The notes: generated from the letters alone by a model not told the origin. DNA of 64,000 bases from Bagarius yarrelli (GCA_005784505.1 VCAZ01000027.1:716001-780000), one strand, 5' to 3'. Positions 34,411-48,607 are shown, numbered from the stretch's first letter. Program-made: numbers and translations.

Positions 34411-37400
34411 AAATAGTTGATCACAGCGGTAGTAGAATGGAGTAGAAGACACTTCTGTTATTTTCGAGGCAATCACATTAATCACAATGGCCATAGGCTA
34501 TTTTGGTGCCTTTTTTATAGATAAATGTATATCAGACAGTAGCACTGTTTTATTAACACATCACACAGTGCAGAATATTTTGAGCCACTTGGTTAAAACA
34601 TATAGGACAGCTAATAAGAGAGACGATGATATAAATTGTTACATTAGTTGATATTTAGTTTAAATGAGTCCAAATCCAGACATTTTAACATTTGGGGTTG
34701 TTTTTTAGCAAACAAATAAATTCCTCAGCAAAATAAAACCCCAGGATGTTAGACAGTTTCTATGAAGTAACTTCCAGGCATAAGTCTGGTATTTGTCTTC
34801 TTATTTATCATAAATTAATTATTATTACTCTTTAGGTCTGTACATTTTATTTATGCTGAATATGCTAATAGAAGCACTGGCCACTGCAGCAGGGCACCAT
34901 GGCGAGTTGTTCACTGCTGGCTGCGGACGATAATGAGGTACTTGTGCAGTGAGTGACGGGGCTGCTGTTTTCACAGGAGGGATCACAGTGGGGCCGCTCC
35001 CCTCCTAGCACACGGCCCCTCTGGCTCCTCTATTATGTTCAACAAAGAATGTACTCCTTAGAGGCGCTGACAACATTCCACCAGAACTGCCGAGGTCTGC
35101 CACTCTTAAAGAGAGAAATCTAGAAAAAAAAAATTTTTTTATACCGTTAGACTGTGGTTTATGTTCTCAAGGTTAGCAGATAAAGGCAGTGCTGTTTCAC
35201 ACAGGTTTTTAATCTTGCATTTCTAGTAGAAAAATGGCGAGGTCACAGCAAGTGCTGTTAAAGGTTGTTGTGTGGGTGGTGAAAAGTGTTCTGTGTGAAG
35301 TCTGTATGTAAAACTCTGGCTATTCTGGCTTAAAGGGCATGTTCAGAAAAAAAAAGGAAAAGAAACTCCAGGGCTAAATTAATTCATAAATTCTAAAGTG
35401 GCGCTGAAATCCACTGAAATGAGAAAGAAGCATTTTAAGAAGCCTTTTGCCCTTTGTATCAAGCATTGACTCTTCAGTTATTGCATTTAGTGAGGAGCTT
35501 AGGGTGGCTCGACTGCTTTCCTGTGCTGTGGTCTTGGGGCAGTGTATGAACTGAGAGGTGTACCATAACCTATATCCCTCAGCAAACTCGTTTGTCAGTC
35601 TGAGTGTTCTCAATGTCAACTCTCCCTGACAGGTAATAGAAAAAGAAATATTGACAGCCCAATGTAGCATTTCTTTGTAAATAAAACCCCATAGCCATTC
35701 TGCTGTCTGCTACTGTTTTTCTTTTCCATTTCCTCCCTACCAGAGTATTTAGTTTCTTCTTTTTCCTCTGTATTTCTGTTGTGGTTTCCAGGCTAAACGT
35801 GGGTGTCACGTTGGCCTTGTACCCAAAGTTCCACTGACTTTCATCCTCAGGAGCTCATGGCTGTATTGTGAGGTTTTGCTTTTTCTGTAAAGGCTCTGGT
35901 AAAAGGCCATAGCACTGCATTGGTACAGTAGATGGGCTCTGTAAAGCGCCTCCGTTAACATTGCTCCGGGACTCCTCTGTCATTTCCTTACCGCCAGCAC
36001 TCCCACTGAGCAGATGACACACTGTAAGACCTCTCACATCTCTGCCATTACTAGGGTGGAGTATGTGGAGAGACTGTGCTGTACTGAAGCAACAACGTTG
36101 GTTAGTTAAACTACAACAAAGTAGCAAAAACAAAGTTTTTAGAACCTTTTAGAGCATCTGCGACTTTTCTAACTTTACTCTCACATTAAGAAAATAGGAT
36201 GTATGAGTTGTTCCATAGGCAGTAAATCAATATGGAGAAATCTAAATAAAATAAATTTTTATTACATCTTCAAAACTTTATTTGCCTTTATCAGCTAAAT
36301 GTTCTGAAAATTTGTATCCAAAGCCGTGATAATTATAATAATTGTTTAAATGTATTCATAATCTAGTTGCAATCCCTTAAATGTTAGTTATATCACATAT
36401 ATATTATATAACATTATGTGTTTTGAAAGATTCCTGACAAGGGTATAGCTAAAGTGTTTTTTATAAGGTGCAACTAAAACCATCTAAAAGGGTACTGCTG
36501 ACTGCCTTAACCAATCCCAGCTCTAGTTTCACAACTGATTAGATGATAGGCAAAGTGCCTTAAGTAATTCCCATCTATGAGCAGTAAAGATTTTTTTGCT
36601 ACCCCCACCCCTGAAAAAAAAAACGTGCATGCATACTTAAGCACTCATTCTTGCAAGGCTTCATGCACCCTTTATCCACTTGCCCACACAAACTCACCCA
36701 CCCACGTCCTCCTCTACCCTACTCTTTTCCTTGGTGACAGCCAGCCCACCTTTCAGCCCTGCACACACACCCACACACAAAACCCACACACTCTATTTTC
36801 CACAGGACAGGTCATTCTTAGTTTAGGCTCTCTATAGTATCACGGCACACGTTCATGATCATACTTCCTGTTGTGCTGAAAAGAGGAAACTGTGTGTAAA
36901 TATAGTGAGCATTTTGCAATTTGCATTTCACACAGTATAACATAATACATAACAAAAATATTGTTCAAAATATTGTTTCATATAATAAACATGTCTTATC
37001 ACAGCAACTTTTTATCAAGCATGACCATGACATGACCATTTGATTTAACTAAACAACCCAAAAAAGAACATGGGCAGACTCAGAGTCTCAGCTCTTAATT
37101 TAACTGCCAGAGTGTGTGGTGATGTGTGAAATCACATCTTAATTACATCCGACTCTTTCCTGCAGAATTGCCATTTATTGGCATCTTCCTAAAAACAACA
37201 AAGAAATGTATATCTGAAAGACACAGCAGTTTCTATGATATGTGCAGTGGTGTGATTCACATTTTGCTTTCCAGCATTTGTTATGCAAAAAAAACCCCAA
37301 CTGCCTCATAAAATTAGGGCAAAGCAAATTTTTCCCCTTCATTCATTTATAAGACACAAAAGTTTTCTCAGTTGGTTGGTTATGGTTTGAATGTGAGTGT

Positions 37401-39640
37401 ATAGAGATCTGAAAACAGTCTAAATGAGTCAGTGGCTTTGACTCAGCCTGGAGAGGAGGCAACATGGGGAGTTACTTAAGCAGGGAGTGGGCTTGTATGG
37501 GTGTGGGTTCCACCACGAAATCCCACCCAAATCACTCACAGGGGGAAAGGTGGAGTGGACACCCTGATATGTTATTAGAAGAAAATACACACTGTACTAC
37601 ATAAAGGAAATTTGTAATCCAGTTATGAACGTTAAAAGTTATGGAAAGACGATTGGTCTTCCTATCCGAGCCATGTTTTAACTCTTTCAGGACTATATCT
37701 TTTTCTGTGGTCATCAGTTTTGTTTAGGTGATGCAGAAATGTCCTATCTGAGCATGATTTTAAAGTTTTAACAGTGATCATCATTTAGTTGGGCAAATAA
37801 AACATGATGAAAAATAGACAATTTTTGTGATTTGTTTTCATACATGTCCTGGCATGTATGAACACAACTTAATTATAAAGCAAAGATCAAATACAGCCGA
37901 AAGATTTATGCAACACATAGGTTATCAAAACAACAGACAAAACTTACAAGATATGAGAACAAATGTCCATATTTAAGCTTTAAATAGAGATGTAGCACAA
38001 TCTTGCTGGCTTGCTTGCAACTGTGGATGTATAAAATGGAAAAACTGACTGGGAAACATACCAAAGATTTCACATCATATCACACATCACAGCACACTTA
38101 GGTATAACTGAGGTACTATTGGCATCGCAGCTAAATGATCTATGTTAGTTGTAATGATTGGTATTTGATAAGAGCTACTGTCTATGTGTGAGTCACCCAT
38201 TCCTTGGGAGGAATTTCTAGAGCAGGATACTATACTCTCACTTGTCATGACAAGTGAGGCAGAAGTGCTGCAAGTTTCTGAAGCAGCAAGCTTGCTGAAA
38301 AGGAGATTTCACCTTTTAGGTATGCACATAATAGTCAGTGTGAGAATATTGGCCAACTCCCACTTAGATTCTTCACTTGTTTGATCTTAATTACCTGTCT
38401 TCATGTCCAGTTGACCTTCGAATGGGACTAAAACTTTTTGGAGGAAAAGAGTAAACAGCAAATCCCAAGCTTTTGTTAACCAGGTTGTTAGATGAATTCT
38501 GTTGTGGGCATGAGACAGTTTGACAAGCGGAACTGATTTTAGAGGCGGGAACGTAGAAATTAGAAACTGGCTTTAATGACAAAACCAATCTTGAACACCT
38601 TGCTTTCTTTGCTAAAAAAACAGTTAGGGCCTATACTGTTTTTGTTCCTTATCTTTGATCTTTACTGTCATTAACCTCACTTTGGTTTTAGCAGTCGTTA
38701 AACATTTCAGGAAGTGGGTTAGGTCCCACCAGAAGTCCTCCCACCTCCCAGAGACTGGCAGGTGAAAACAATAACAAAAGACAAACAAGTGGAGCAAGTA
38801 TTACGTTTCATTCGTTTGTGCGAAAGCAATTAATCACTTGAAACCTAGGTGTGTGTGTGTGTTTGCTAAACATGCATCCTGTTGGATGAGAGTGCTAAAA
38901 TGAAAATGTTAAAGTAAACTAGTTATCTCCCTTTTACCATAATCACCATAACAAATTGATAACTGCAGGAAAAGTTTAAAATTAAACAAAATTGCAGTAC
39001 CAGCTAAACATAAAAAATACCTTAAAGTCATGGGATCAAAGCAAAGTCTATTAGATTATACAATGCGCAAGTCATTAATTTTGTTTAAGTGAAGCAGAAA
39101 TGTATGTAAATCTATAGCAAAAGTATGATTTTTTAAGTTTAAGATTTCATGGTTAGTTTGTATGATGAGTAAAACATATATCTAAAGAAGCCTGGCACCA
39201 CAATCTATTTTATACTTCAATAATTCAGCTAATAAAGTACTACACAAATACAAACAGACAGAGGGACAGACAGATTGCTCTTAATGTAAGTTATTACCTG
39301 AGTTCAATATCATATATCTAAGTTTACAATTTTTAAGCAGAATCAATAAAAACTTTTGAAATAAAAATAGCACTGTTTTGAAAAAAAAAAAGTAATCTCT
39401 TTATTTTACGATCACATCTCTTGTTTCCTCGACTAAAATTTAAATCATTTCCATGATTCTGATTATAGGCGCCTTGTTTTGTTTTACTAATATCTTTCTT
39501 TGTTTTAACGACAGTGAAATGGGAAATTCCCTTCACCGTCGAAACGAGAGGTTACCAGCATGCCCTCCCCCACATAACTTACCATATATTGAGTAATTGA
39601 AAGCACATCATTATACCGGTATTATCAGATAAAATAACCT

Positions 39641-39690
39641 CTGTTACAGTGACAAGAATGAGTTACTGTTACAGTGACAAGAACGAGATA
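39641..39690 (+). repeat. Tandem duplication, about 25-bp unit
   Basis: The unit CTGTTACAGTGACAAGAAYG occurs twice in a row with one substitution. Confidence 0.8.
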
Positions 39691-40569
39691 AGTATCAATT
39701 TCAGAACTTGTACTTAAGTTTACTGAAATAAACAGGAGCTTCATGTGCTTTTTATACAAAATGGTAGTGACCAGGTATGATTTGTACAAGAATGTAATTC
39801 TATGGTGTTTATGTATGTAAAATTTCTTTAAAAGATTCCTTTTTTCTATACGTTTCCATATTGGTAGATGGAATTTGTTTTTATTTATTACGTGTTGTTA
39901 ATAGCAACATGGTTAAACCGACACTCTCTGAATTGAATTGCATTTTCACAGCTGCTGTTAAATTGGTATAAAAAGATTTAGTTAAAGAAAAAGGAAAGGA
40001 TTTCTTACAGAATTATTAATATGAAGTTTAATGAAAACCTTTTCAGCTGTTATCTTCTTTGAAGTCTGAGTTTTTTTAAAGGTTTTTAGGATGCAAACCT
40101 TTAGATATTATCAGTTAGATTAGAATATTATATCCTAAAAGAAGTATTTTGTTAAATAGGCTAATGTAAGATTGGAGTCTACAGATTTTGTATTACACAT
40201 AAGAAATTATTACTGGACCATCTGAATAAAAGCACAATTTTAAAAAAGAAACATAAATTGTATAAAAAAAATATTGTTATATTATTCAAAATAAGTTCAT
40301 AGCCTGACAAGTTGTTGATTCTACTGTCTACATCAGACTACCCAAATAATGTGTAACAACCAAATGAATAAAAAATAAGCATTTTAAACATTTAATATTA
40401 AAATATTAAAGATTATGTTTATAACCAACAAGAAGCCTATTAACACATGGGTCTGGTATGCTAGAAAGCCATTTAAGTAATTTAATATATATTATGATCA
40501 GTCTCTCTCAAGCAAACGCAAAAGAACAAACACATAGAATTTTAACATGTATATGCATTTACTGCGAGT

Positions 40570-40635
40570 AAATGAGTAAAAGTCATTTTACTCATTTAGC
40601 GTTTTTACTCATTTAAATGAGTAAAAGTCATTTTA
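40570..40635. repeat. 21-bp direct repeat plus 24-bp perfect palindrome
   Basis: A 21-bp block at 40570-40590 recurs exactly at 40615-40635. Positions 40603-40626 form a perfect palindrome with half-site TTTTACTCATTT. The arrangement could form hairpins and carries repeated TGAGTAA motifs. Confidence 0.9.
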
Positions 40636-42015
40636 GTGCATTTTAAAATAGCCTGATTGAAAGCTTTGCTAAATAATTCCAAAATTTAGGGGATTATATA
40701 TAAGCTTAACAAATGCTTCACCAAATACCAAGCACAGGTGAAAAATTATTTAATTTTATTCATTCTATTGGTTACTTTACATATATTTATTAATAAAACC
40801 AATGAAAAGAAAAACCAATAAATGCAGATGTCTGACTATCATTTGCCTGTTGGTCTTACTTACTAATAACTAACGAAATCAAACACACAGAAAATGATGT
40901 ATTGTCTAAACATCGTCTGAAAACAGAATAAAGGTTTTGCGCAAACTGTGAAGACAATTGAAGGTTGCAAAGTCAAGAGCTTATAATAAAGATAGTAGTC
41001 TAAGTTTGAAAAGAATTTTGATGCGTAATTACTAATAAATTTACACACAACAATCTTTAAAACTTACACTTGACTGTCCCAGTTCAATTCTGAAAAATAT
41101 TTATTTCTCTTACCCTTATATTTAATGCATGTGAAGCTCTTGACTTCCTTTGCTTGATTTTATGCAGTTGTTTTGCTGCAACCTGATCTGAGAAGATGGT
41201 AACTGCATAAACCTGCAGCTGCTGTGACATCCCTAATTTAAATAATTTTAATTGAAATTATTTTAGTTTAAGTTATAAAAACAAATATTGTTAGCAAAAT
41301 GTAAGCATTTTCACACCCACTTACAAAGGGATCAATTTTTTTGGCAAAAAAAGTTATCAGATGTCCTAAAGAGCTTCATCTTCATTTAGAAGTGTCTTAA
41401 AATAATGCACACTGCTCAAGTTGTATCTATTTAAATAATAAGTCTCTCAGACAGCCATGATTCACATTTCTGACTCTCCTATAAAAAGCTAAGAATTTCG
41501 AGGGGATATGTAAGTTGACCAGCAAAAGTGCTTTGAACATTTTCTCGGAAACTTGAATAAATACTCACTCCTTCTTTTCTTAGCTCATACAGAAAAATGC
41601 TGTGCACCACTTTCCTTTGATTTGACCACATATCAACCAACAACATGCTTTTTTCTTTGTATTTATTCTGTAAATCTTTGGGGAAATTATTTTTCGGGGA
41701 GTTTCAGAATGAAACGAACATTGAATGGATACTGATTGTTAAAACAATCATAAGACGCATGTGAAACAGTTAACGCTATACACAAAGACTCATTTTAAGC
41801 TTTAAGTGATCAATAACAGAAACAGCATTATGAGGCAATGTATACAGGTTACAGAAGAGAGGAGTCAGGTATCAATTTGTGCAATCCAACACCTCTCGGT
41901 TTAGTGGATTACAACCAAATCTTCACTTTAGATTTTAAAATATTTTCCTAATCATTTTATTTACATTTTATCTAAATTCTACCAAAAATGCTTTTATTTT
42001 TAATTTTTTCTTTAA

Positions 42016-42052
42016 TACATAGAAAATACAGTTAATACATAGAAAATACATT
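42016..42052 (+). repeat. Tandem duplication, 18-bp unit
   Basis: TTAATACATAGAAAATACA occurs twice with almost no change. Confidence 0.8.
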
Positions 42053-42399
42053 CTGTCATATCACCATGCTGTCATAAATGCAATTTTAAGCTTACAAGCA
42101 AAACAAATTCCAGTAAAACCCACTATAATTTACATTTACTGCCTTATATTCTATAAATGATTATTAGTTTTAATTATTCATTTCATTCAACCATATAAAC
42201 AGTACTGCTGTATCTAATAGTACTCTACTATATCTACTGTAAGAGACGGTCTGAGAGTATCTATGTGTGGGGTTTGATGAAGTAGGCTGGTCACATGATA
42301 ATATTTTGAGGTAGGAGTGTATATGTGTGTGTGAGTACAAATGTATGTAGGGGGAGCTGACATGGGAAGCCGTATGTAGGCAGGAAGCCTCCACACTCA

Positions 42400-42690
42400 C
42401 GCATACTTACTATGCTGCCCCGGGGGTGGAGAGATGCTATGTAGTTAAACCCACTGCCAGTGGATAAGCCACTCACAGTGACATGCAGATAAGCACAGCA
42501 AGCAGCAAGGGCTCGGCCTGAGAAATACGTACAAACAGACCCAAATACAGACAGACAGACACACACACAGAAAATAGCAGTACTTTAACAGGATTTTGCA
42601 GGTTGTCACTAGCAGTAACAGAAAGAGCAGACAGAGAAAGAAGACAAGACAAAGCAGTGTGCAGATGGAAAATCTCAGATATGCGCACAG
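42400..42690 (+). other. Possible alternative first exon
   Basis: GC-richer, purine-rich sequence ends in ATGGAAAATCTCAGATATGC GCACAG followed by GTAAGAAC, a near-perfect donor after CAG. From the ATG at 42665 the exon would encode MENLRYAH and leave two bases (phase 2). Nothing upstream shows a clear promoter and I recognise no protein. The donor is the main support. It differs in exit phase from the other candidate first exons, so it would need its own acceptor or be non-coding. Confidence 0.2.
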
Positions 42691-42999
42691 GTAAGAACAA
42701 CTCCAGAAACTCTTTTAAACACTTGTATAAAATGTGTATAATATAATTTTTATATGTATAAGAAAAAGGAAACTACTATGTTTATATATTGCTAACTTTA
42801 TAATCAAATAAAGTTTACCTTTTTCTCTTTTCAACTTGAAATTTATTTTACAAATGATTGTAGCTACAGTTGGGAAAGTTCCTGTCAAACATAATAGGCA
42901 AAAGTCTGTAGCAGGGTGTAATCAGTTTGTGTGGAGTGTTTCACAGCACACTGAATAGTTTGAGTGATGAACATGTGTGCTTTAGAGGCTGCAGGTTGT

Positions 43000-43172
43000 G
43001 TGTGAGGGTAAGAGAAAAATAGAGAGACAGAAGGAAAGAAATAGAAAGAGAGACAGAAAGACAGAAGGAGGGAGAGAAAGAGAAGGAAAGAGAAAGAAAG
43101 AGCAAGATAGAAGTAGATAGAGAGAGAGTGTGTGTGTGTGTCTGTGTGTATGTATATGAGAGAAAGACAGAG

Positions 43173-43221
<49 letters not shown>
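43000..43221 (+). repeat. GA-rich tract with (GA)n at the end
   Basis: Purine-rich GAAA/GAGA sequence ending in about 22 uninterrupted GA units (43177-43221), with a short GT run near 43129. Open frames crossing it are compositional artefacts. Confidence 0.95.
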
Positions 43222-43223
<2 letters not shown>

Positions 43224-43316
43224 TCTAATTGTTGTCAGTAAGAGTGCACGCCTGCAGCATAAAACCTGGCACTGTCTTTGTTCTCTACAGTTGCATGGCA
43301 GTTACAGAGCAGGTAT

Positions 43317-43320
<4 letters not shown>

Positions 43321-43353
<33 letters not shown>
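43321..43353 (+). repeat. (CA)n microsatellite
   Basis: Uninterrupted CA run of about 16 units. Confidence 0.97.
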
Positions 43354-43355
<2 letters not shown>

Positions 43356-43499
43356 TTCTACTCTTGCCTTAATCCACTTTACCTCAACAGCAGCTGCTTC
43401 AGCACACAGGATACATTCATTGGGGATGGCTGTTTGTTTTATTGTTCATTCCCAAGCAGAGAAAACCAGATCATAGAAAAGCACCACTAGCCTGCAAAA

Positions 43500-43760
43500 C
43501 TTATTGTGCCTCCACACGGGTGTGAGTGGGTGGATGTGTGTTTTAGTGCAAATGTGTCTAAACGCGCTTTCGCATGTGCTTGCCCAGAAGAGTGAGTGTG
43601 CGTGTATAAGTGTGTGGGCGTTTGGATGTAGGTGTGTGTGGGTGACTGAGTGCATGTGTGAGTTTAAGTGTGCATCTGCTTGCCCAAGTGTGTGTGTGCG
43701 CACGTGTGTGTAAGAGAAAGTTTGTGGGTGTTTAGTGTGTGTGTGTGTGTGTGTGTGTAT
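43500..43760 (+). repeat. GT-rich degenerate tract ending in (GT)13
   Basis: Irregular TGTGTG/GAGTG sequence (43500-43733) ends in a pure GT run at 43734-43759. The pure run is complementary to the CA run at 43321-43353. Confidence 0.9.
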
Positions 43761-44315
43761 TAAACATGCCTATGAGAACTGACACTAATATAAAAGCTGG
43801 AATGTCTGTCAAACCTGGAGCATTCCTGCACACCCTGACCCCATACTGAATACTGAGAATTTCAGCTGAAACGGAAAGACAATAGCCAGGGGGACATTTA
43901 AGAGGGTTTCGCTTAGATCCCTGGGATTCAATCCCCTGGGTGCAGTGGGAAAATCTAGAGCTAAGGCCTGTTTTTCAGGTTTCAGTTAGAGACAGTTGCA
44001 GCCTGCTGCTCAGGGGCTTTCCCAAAATGGGGCACCATCGGGAGGGGATACAAAAAGACCCACCTGTGGCGCTCTGAGGACTGTGGTGTCTGCTCACAGT
44101 GGGAAATATCTTGCTGTTGTAACCCTGCAAGGCTGCAGATATTTTTCATTTCCAGTTGACTGATTAATTCAGTGATGGATTTGAATAGTGTGTGGTCTGA
44201 AATGTAGTCTAGTTTTGTACAGGGTGAATATAAAGCATGAGGATAGCTGTCTCATTATGTCTCTTCATGGGGTTCTTGAGCATGGACAAATGTTAAATAA
44301 GCATGATATTACTCA

Positions 44316-44319
<4 letters not shown>

Positions 44320-44376
<57 letters not shown>
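44320..44376 (+). repeat. Compound (TC)n(AC)n microsatellite
   Basis: About 18 TC units pass directly into about 10 AC units. Confidence 0.97.
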
Positions 44377-44695
44377 CCACAGACTCCAATAAAGAGCCTA
44401 TTTTATGTTACTGTTAAGTAGTAATCTTTATACTATACAGTACAGTTTATAATTGATTATAAGTATCATAATTAATAGGTCCGGAATCTGACCATACTTG
44501 TAGAGGAAAGTGAGTAATTAATTTACCAACACAAGTTGCTCTATGAATAATTACATAATGGTAAAATATCCTTTGAAGATTCATAACATCTTTTATCACA
44601 ATGACTCATTTATTTATTTATTTGTTTGTTGGTTCGTTAGTTCGACTGTCCCTTTATTTTTGTATTGTTTGTTTATGTATTTAATTCGATTATTT

Positions 44696-44806
<111 letters not shown>

Positions 44807-47477
44807 TTTACTTGTTGTTGTGTTTATTTGGTTGAAATCTCTTCTAATTAATTATCTATTAGCTAATTCATTTGTTGAACTCCAGTCTTATTACTGAACA
44901 CAATATGTTGTAACAAATAACAACACTGTCAGACTAAATAACAAAAAACATTTAGCATGTGCTATATTAATAGTAATATAACATAATCAAGTTAAAGTTC
45001 ATATATCCTGTCATGTTTTATACATTTTATACACTTACTGAAAATAAGTGAAAATATAAACATTGGATTTTGCTCTGGCAGTTTGACACTGGCAGTTCTC
45101 CCCACAACAAATACTACAAATAGCAATGTTGGACAATTATCAGTTATGTGGACTTACTGATACATTGCATCAGATTTTAGATGAATTCCCTTTCAAGAAT
45201 AACATATTTCCTTGCATCAGGTTTAGTTAACTGAGCAATTGATGAGCTAATCTGTGTTAGTGTGCTGCAGAAATCAGCAGAAATCTTTGAATTCGAGTGG
45301 CATATGCTGTTTGTGCATCTAAATAGGAAAGTCCCTTTGCTGTACTTAGTGTAAATCAGCCACTTCAGATATGTATGCAGTGTGCGGAATGACTGGAAGT
45401 GCATTTGAATAGAAAAAAAATGGTGGAAGGCTAATTCATGTGCTAAAGGACAGCTGCTGACACTTCAAATGCAGGGAAGACGGGTGTGTGGTAGAGGGAA
45501 GACATTAAATAGGTTAGGAAATCTTCCTGCTTTCAAGACTTTAATAGTAAAACTGATAATCACACAGCTCTTGTAATTTATTATTCCAGATGCTGTGATG
45601 AAATAAACATATATAATAAAATTATTGCATTCAAAACAAATAAGGATAGTGAGAGGATAAAAATCATGCTGTTTGTAAGATTAATGATTTATGTGTTTTA
45701 TGGTTTGAAAACATGTAAGGTCTGGTTCTCCACTGGTTTAGAATCGCTCTTATTTGCTAACAAACATTGCAAATAAAGAAATGTAGGGTGGTGAGTTGGG
45801 TGAAAGTTCAGCAGAAGCTGTCTGACCCGCTCTTTTGATGTTTTGGTATTTAAGGTCCGTGGTGACCTGTATAACCTATGACTGAATGTTTTTTTCTTAA
45901 GCCATTTGGTAGAGTTTTTTGGGGAAAAAATTCCAAACCACCCATGAATAAAAGGAAACCGACCTTGTCACCTGAGCCTAGACTAAAAGCGTTTAACTTG
46001 TCAATTCCTCAGCGACATTCATTCGCTTCTGTTTTAATTGGAAAAAAGAAAACAAGTTGTTATAGTCATTTTCACATACTGTTATAAGCTAGCTTTGCAC
46101 TTTGCCAGCTATACAAATGGCATAGAAATTGATTGCAATGCTGAGACTTATTAAGACTTATGCAGTGCTGAGAAATTTAAAAAATGTTCAATTTTAATCT
46201 TTATTTTTAAACACAAATGCACCCTGGGCCAATGCACCATGGAGGGAAGAAAGCAAAAAAGGTCTATAGAACCTAGTTATTCATTACAATTTTTCAGTCT
46301 GACTAAACAAATGCAATGTGTCCTTTAGACCACGTTTAAATAGATTGCAGCCAAAGTTGCTTAAAGCTGTAATTCTGTGACGTGCTTGTTTGCTTTCTCA
46401 ACCCTATAGAGATGTTTTTGTGTACAGGCTTCTCTGTGGATAACATTACTCACACAAGCGCAAAAGTGTATTTTGAATGTTTAAATTGAAAACAGCAAAA
46501 AAAGATTTATCTATCATAAGATGTCTAACCGATGACATGTCTTGCTTTTGGCTATTTATAATTGATTTTGTAATATCAGGCTGTAAATGTAAACTGAAGA
46601 CAGTTTAATACTCCATGTAAGGACCGAAAAAAATCATCAATGATTACAGATATAAGCTTTAGGAAATTAGGAGTTTTGGGTTGTATCTATAAATTCAATC
46701 AGATGACTGGTGTAATTAGATTTAACTTATTTGTGGAAGTAATAATCAGCAAATAATTACAGCTGTAGAAGAAACTACTGAGACATACAAATACAGCGAA
46801 CATACAAAAATGGTCAGGTCAAATTTAAAGTAACCTAATTTATAGAAAATACCAATGGTACAGCAATAAATGTTATACATTTTATGTATATGCCTTTTGT
46901 AAATAGTACATTATAATTTACTCGTTTGAGAAATGCATATTTTTAAAATTAACTGGATTCAGTATGGCTGTAGGACACAAACAACCCAATTACTCCTCTT
47001 ATGAGTGTCATAGTATATTTTAATAGTAGCATTGTGATGTTTTGATTTGCTGTTTGAAGCTTATTCTAGATTGATTAGAAAATTAGAAAATAACCTTAAA
47101 TTTGCAAAACTAAAAAATTTTAATCATTAGTGGTTTTCCACATGTTCTTATTTGTCTATTATTAACATCTGTGTTGACTTTTAGAATTTTAGAATTTATA
47201 TTTATCTTATATCTGTTAGCTGCACACAGCACTCTATACAAGACAGAATTTATTTGTCTGGGTAGCCATAACATAATTATAAGAATATATTTTCCTTTTT
47301 TAAAATTAGGCAATTCCAGACCATATTACTTACCGGGCAGAGGCAATAGCATGACGGAGGTGATTTACCAAAAGCAATGCTCAGACATTGCATTAGGACT
47401 GTGCTGACTTTTGTGAATTCCTAAAATTCGCTAATCTCAGCTGCTGAATTTGTGCTCTCCCATCGTCTTATTAGGGA
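44807..47477. other. Nothing recognised
   Basis: AT-rich DNA without a recognised exon, SINE or LINE. The 69-codon frame at 45878-46087 and 78-codon frame at 47171-47407 have no family motif. Confidence 0.45.
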
Positions 47478-47695
47478 AAGTAGTGGCTTAAACGGTTAAG
47501 GCTCAGGGTTGTTGACCCTGGGTTGTGTAGAATAAGGTTCAAATCCTACCATTGCCCAGTTGCCATTGCTGAACTATCGAACGAGCTCCTCTGTATCATG
47601 GCAGATCCTATGCACTGACCTGGATTCCTAACCTGGTATATGTGACGAAACAAATTTCATTGTACTGTAGCCAATAAAGGCTACTTTAACACCTG
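47478..47695 (+). mobile_element. tRNA-headed SINE, tail type A
   Basis: The head has box A-like TGGCTTAAACGG (47484-47495) and box B-like GGTTCAAATCC (47536-47546). The body reads AGTTGCCATTGCTGAACTAT and CTCCTCTGTATCATGGC, then CTGACC and CCTAACCTGGTATATGTG, with the tail end CAAATTTCATTGTACTGTA and AATAAAGG. It is the best preserved type A copy here and lies opposite in orientation to 14212-14446. The head would act as an internal RNA polymerase III promoter if intact. Confidence 0.85.
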
Positions 47696-48540
47696 TTTGT
47701 ATTGTGTTTCTTTAGAATGGTTCAGGGTGTGTCAATCAGTGAATTCAGACCATTTGGTGAAAATGCCATTTGCCATGTTTTATTGTAATAAACAGATGTT
47801 TTGTGTTAAACGGTCATGATGCTAAGGCTTTAAATTTCCCCAGCTCGATCCTCTCGTCATCACTCTCTAAACAGCTCTGAAAAGTTTTACTTAAAAAGTG
47901 AAAGAACAAGTGGAAAGAACATGTTCTGCATATGCCATTTTGGCTCTTGGAAATTTTATGTAAATCGTTGGGCACCTCCCACAGTTGTTGTATTTCCCCT
48001 GTACATCCTATCTGCATTCGGGACATGACTGAGAGCATGCTCAAGATAAGAGTATGTAATATGAGGTGAATGAAACAATGCGGTCGGTTAGGTGAACTCC
48101 CATCATAATCGCTTCCTGCCATCATTTTCTCTGGTGAAACCCCGGGTATCTACTGTAACTGAAAGGGAGGAGGGCGAGAAGACAGGCATGTTGTTGCTTA
48201 GGGCTTTCCCTCAATCTAACTGTCTGACTACAAAAGCCAGAAACAGTAATCAGCCACAATTTCTATACCGTATCAGTCAAAGCCTAAAAGACTTTCATAA
48301 AAAAATTCATTGGGTTTATATACTTATAATGAACTATAATGAAACATAAACTATGATGAAAGGTGTAATATGTCTTTAAGGATTTAGTGAGATAAACTCT
48401 AAAGATTAGATATAGAAATAAACGTCTCTAAGTCATAAAATGAAATAAAATGTGTATATTTATAAGCATAAACATTATGATAGTGTTGGTTGTTATTTAT
48501 TTATTGTTTATTTATTTATTTATTGTTAGACATTTGGGAA
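47696..48540. other. Nothing recognised
   Basis: Contains a 103-codon minus frame at 47814-48125 without family motifs. A TTTA-repeat run lies near 48495-48525. Confidence 0.4.
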
Positions 48541-48607
48541 ATAAACCTAGTTTTCTAGATTTTCCTGAGATGTTTGCTCAAAATGGAGATGTGCTTTATG
48601 TGTGACA

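Larger units (their letters stand above)
34411..42399. other. Gene-free stretch
   Basis: No transposon family or exon recognised. A moderate-GC block at 34862-35110 may be a regulatory element. Small local repeats lie near 39640-39690 and 42016-42052, and a palindrome with direct repeats lies at 40570-40635. Purine/pyrimidine-skewed low complexity occurs near 36600-36800. Confidence 0.45.

Noticed and set aside
43132..43476. 114-codon frame rich in RERERE and HTHTHT
   Set aside because: Translation of GA and CA microsatellites.
47484..47546. Functional tRNA gene
   Set aside because: Box A and box B-like motifs are present, but no cloverleaf or acceptor pairing, and the sequence continues into a SINE body.
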